A DNA stretch of 64,000 bases from Pseudomonadota bacterium (GTDB lineage Bacteria; Pseudomonadota; Gammaproteobacteria; Burkholderiales; Burkholderiaceae_C), in assembly GCA_020161065.1 (NCBI GenBank), contig JAIUPH010000028.1, positions 248,001 through 312,000 on the forward strand. The letters run 5' to 3'. Below are positions 62,598 to 64,000 of the stretch, in pieces; the stretch's first letter is position 1; every line of letters begins with the position of its first letter. The notes beneath the pieces are model-generated. The model worked only from the letters and a program-made list of their open reading frames with translations, did no database searches and was not told the origin of the DNA. Position numbers and translations under genes: made by a program.

Positions 62598-63329
62598 ATG
62601 AGCTCGATCAGCAACCTTTCTTCGGGCAGCCATGCCTGGGGCATGGAAAGGCCCGACCCCGCCAAGATGAAGCAGCGCCTGTTCGAAAAGACCGACGCCG
62701 ACGGCTCGGGCACGGTCAACACCGACGAACTGAAGACGCTGCTGGCCCAGGCCGCCGAACGCAGCGGCCAGGACCTGGGCGACGCCGACACGGCGATGAA
62801 GACCATGGACAGCAACGGCGACGGCAGCCTGGACGCCGACGAGCTGGACCAGGGCCTGCGCGAGCTGATGCCGCCGCCGGGATCGACGGTGGAGTTCGCG
62901 CAGCGCCGGGACGGCAGTGCCAGCAGCAGCAACGATGGCGACGGTGGCATGCAAGGCATGCAGGGCATGCCGCCACCGCCGCCGATGATGATGATGGGCG
63001 GCGCCGGCGGTGCGGAGGGCGCCGACGGCGCATCGGCCGACGACGTCAAGTCGCTCAGCTCGGCGCTGCAGCAGCTCGCCCAGGTGGTCGACAGCGACCA
63101 GGACCAGACCTTGAGCGACAGCGAGACCGAGCGCTTCGGCACGGTGCTGCAGCAGGCGCTGAAGGAGCAGGACCACACCGCCAGCAGCGATGCCGGCAAC
63201 GACGCCCAGCGCCTGACCGCGCTGATCCAGCGCCTGGTGTCGATCTACCAGGGCGGCGACGGCAGCACCGGCACCACCACCAGCGGCGGCACCGACAGCG
63301 GCAGCACCTCGGTCAACCTCAGCGTCTGA
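62598..63329 (+). CDS. EF-hand domain protein with Met/Pro-rich linker
   Basis: 243 residues, no signal peptide. Three calcium-loop-like sites: DADGSGTVNTDE (33-44), DSNGDGSLDADE (near 72-83) and DSDQDQTLSDSE (near 175-186). Between the second and third is a Met/Gly/Pro run (MQGMQGMPPPPPMMMMGG). The tail is Gly/Thr/Ser-rich. Loops 1 and 2 match the EF-hand pattern well, the third less so. It may be a calcium-binding or signalling protein; function unknown. ATG 62598 has AAAGGA upstream. It is divergent from ppk. Confidence 0.85.
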   Translation: MSSISNLSSGSHAWGMERPDPAKMKQRLFEKTDADGSGTVNTDELKTLLAQAAERSGQDLGDADTAMKTMDSNGDGSLDADELDQGLRELMPPPGSTVEFAQRRDGSASSSNDGDGGMQGMQGMPPPPPMMMMGGAGGAEGADGASADDVKSLSSALQQLAQVVDSDQDQTLSDSETERFGTVLQQALKEQDHTASSDAGNDAQRLTALIQRLVSIYQGGDGSTGTTTSGGTDSGSTSVNLSV

Positions 63330-63418
63330 CGACACGCCCCGCCGCACGCCACCCGCGCGCCGCGCGCGCCCGGCCGGCCCGCGCGACCCGGGGCCGCCGG
63401 CGCTTAGCATCGGCGCCC

Positions 63419-63832
63419 GTGCGCAGCGCCACCCGATTCCTGCAAGCCGGCCCCGGCCCGCGCGCCCGCCGCGCCTGGCAGCTGCTATTGGTGCTGCTGA
63501 TGCTGGCCGTCTGCGCGCTGGCCTTCGCGCCGCACCCGCCGCCGGCGCTGGACACCGGCTGGGACAAGCGCAACCACCTGCTGGCCTTCGGCAGCCTGGC
63601 CTGCGTGGCCGAGCTGGCGTTCTGGCCGGCGCGGTGGCGGCGCTGCAAGGTGCTGCTCGGGCTGCTGGCCTTCGGCGGCTTCATCGAGATCGTGCAATCG
63701 CAGATCCCCGAGCGCTCGGCCGAATGGGGCGACCTGCTGGCCGACGGCCTGGGCATCGCGCTCGGGCTGGCGGTCATCGCGGCCTTGGTTCGGCTGGGCC
63801 GCCGGCGGGCATCGAAATCGCCGTCGGCCTGA
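63419..63832 (+). CDS. VanZ-like membrane protein
   Basis: 137 residues, membrane: LLLVLLMLAVCALAFAP (about 20-36), a KRNHLLAFGSLACVAELAF segment with the VanZ-like His, LLGLLAFGGFIEIVQSQIPERSAEWGDLLADGLGIALGLAVIAAL. The E-x2-Q-x4-R and D-x2-A-D-x2-G pattern is VanZ-like. GTG 63419 is the first plausible start. Role unknown; VanZ itself affects glycopeptide tolerance but most relatives do not. Confidence 0.82.
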   Translation: MRSATRFLQAGPGPRARRAWQLLLVLLMLAVCALAFAPHPPPALDTGWDKRNHLLAFGSLACVAELAFWPARWRRCKVLLGLLAFGGFIEIVQSQIPERSAEWGDLLADGLGIALGLAVIAALVRLGRRRASKSPSA

Positions 63833-63927
63833 AATCGCCCGCCCGCTGGCTCACTCTTTGAGCGACCGGGCCCGGAGACTGCGCTCCATCCCGCCGGCGG
63901 CCGCCGGTGCTTTCGATGGAGAACCCC

Positions 63928-64000
63928 GTGACGCAGACCCTGCTCGACCTGGACACGCTGAGCGCCGACCCGCTGGACCGCACCGGCTTCGACATCGGCT
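63928..64000 (+). CDS. Truncated gene at window edge, unknown product
   Basis: GTG 63928 (VTQTLLDLDTLSADPLDR...) opens a frame still open at base 64000, preceded by GATGGAGAACC (GGAG about 7 nt upstream). Only 24 residues are visible, so no family can be named. Confidence 0.45.
   Translation, partial: MTQTLLDLDTLSADPLDRTGFDIG

Overview
The window is high-GC DNA from a betaproteobacterium, most likely Burkholderiales (the Rubrivivax/Leptothrix/Comamonadaceae side). Evidence: EF-P carries Arg32 next to its rhamnosyltransferase EarP; there are four stand-alone Bug-type (TctC-like) receptors; the hupB–tRNA-Val–ppiD order is present; and a GC-rich repeat of a kind I associate with Burkholderiales sits in front of pgsA. 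No database search was possible, so family names rest on recognised motifs and full-length resemblance.

Layout. 1-261 is the tail of a LysR regulator. 351-11044 is a long minus-strand catabolic block: Bug receptor, SDR, DUF35 OB-fold protein, thiolase-like protein, AMP-dependent acyl-CoA ligase, second Bug receptor, acyl-CoA dehydrogenase, SCP2-type thiolase, then an alkylsulfatase. It looks like uptake, CoA activation and beta-oxidation-like or retro-aldol breakdown of an unknown carboxylic or sulfated compound. A palindrome CTARCC-N5-GGCTAG occurs before both ends of the block. 11210-17455 is an aromatic-acid region: FAD monooxygenase (3-hydroxybenzoate 4-monooxygenase type), Bug receptor, BKACE/DUF849 enzyme and a Crp/Fnr regulator, with a divergent 4-hydroxybenzoyl-CoA thioesterase and SDR. 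A two-part repeat flanks the regulator. 17499-19813 holds a proline iminopeptidase-like hydrolase and glutaminase.

19814-23793 is a lower-GC island with two unrecognised minus-strand genes (274 and 716 codons) and gene-poor flanks. It is the best candidate here for an undescribed system; the smaller protein has a His...Cys arrangement that resembles caspase-like (clan CD) peptidases.

23794-31129 is a minus-strand acyl-CoA unit (two acyl-CoA dehydrogenases, two CaiB/BaiF CoA-transferase family proteins) followed by a MalT/LuxR-type regulator. A divergent LysR gene follows, then an enoyl-CoA hydratase/Bug pair. 34137-36244 is the formaldehyde detoxification operon frmR-adhC-gfa, with candidate operators. 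After it come a NERD-domain membrane protein, paaZ, tRNA-His and a FitAB/VapBC-like toxin-antitoxin pair.

40474-48606 carries ppiD, tRNA-Val and hupB, then an IclR-livGFKHM branched-chain amino-acid-type ABC transporter; a 15-5-15 inverted repeat precedes the IclR gene. 48751-63832 is mostly housekeeping: EamA exporter, pgsA, a TonB-like lipoprotein, uvrC, earP, efp, a Phd/ParE toxin-antitoxin pair, a DUF3445 protein coupled to mnmC, rpiA, pyrD, ppk1, an EF-hand protein and a VanZ-like protein. A gene cut by the window edge starts near 63928.
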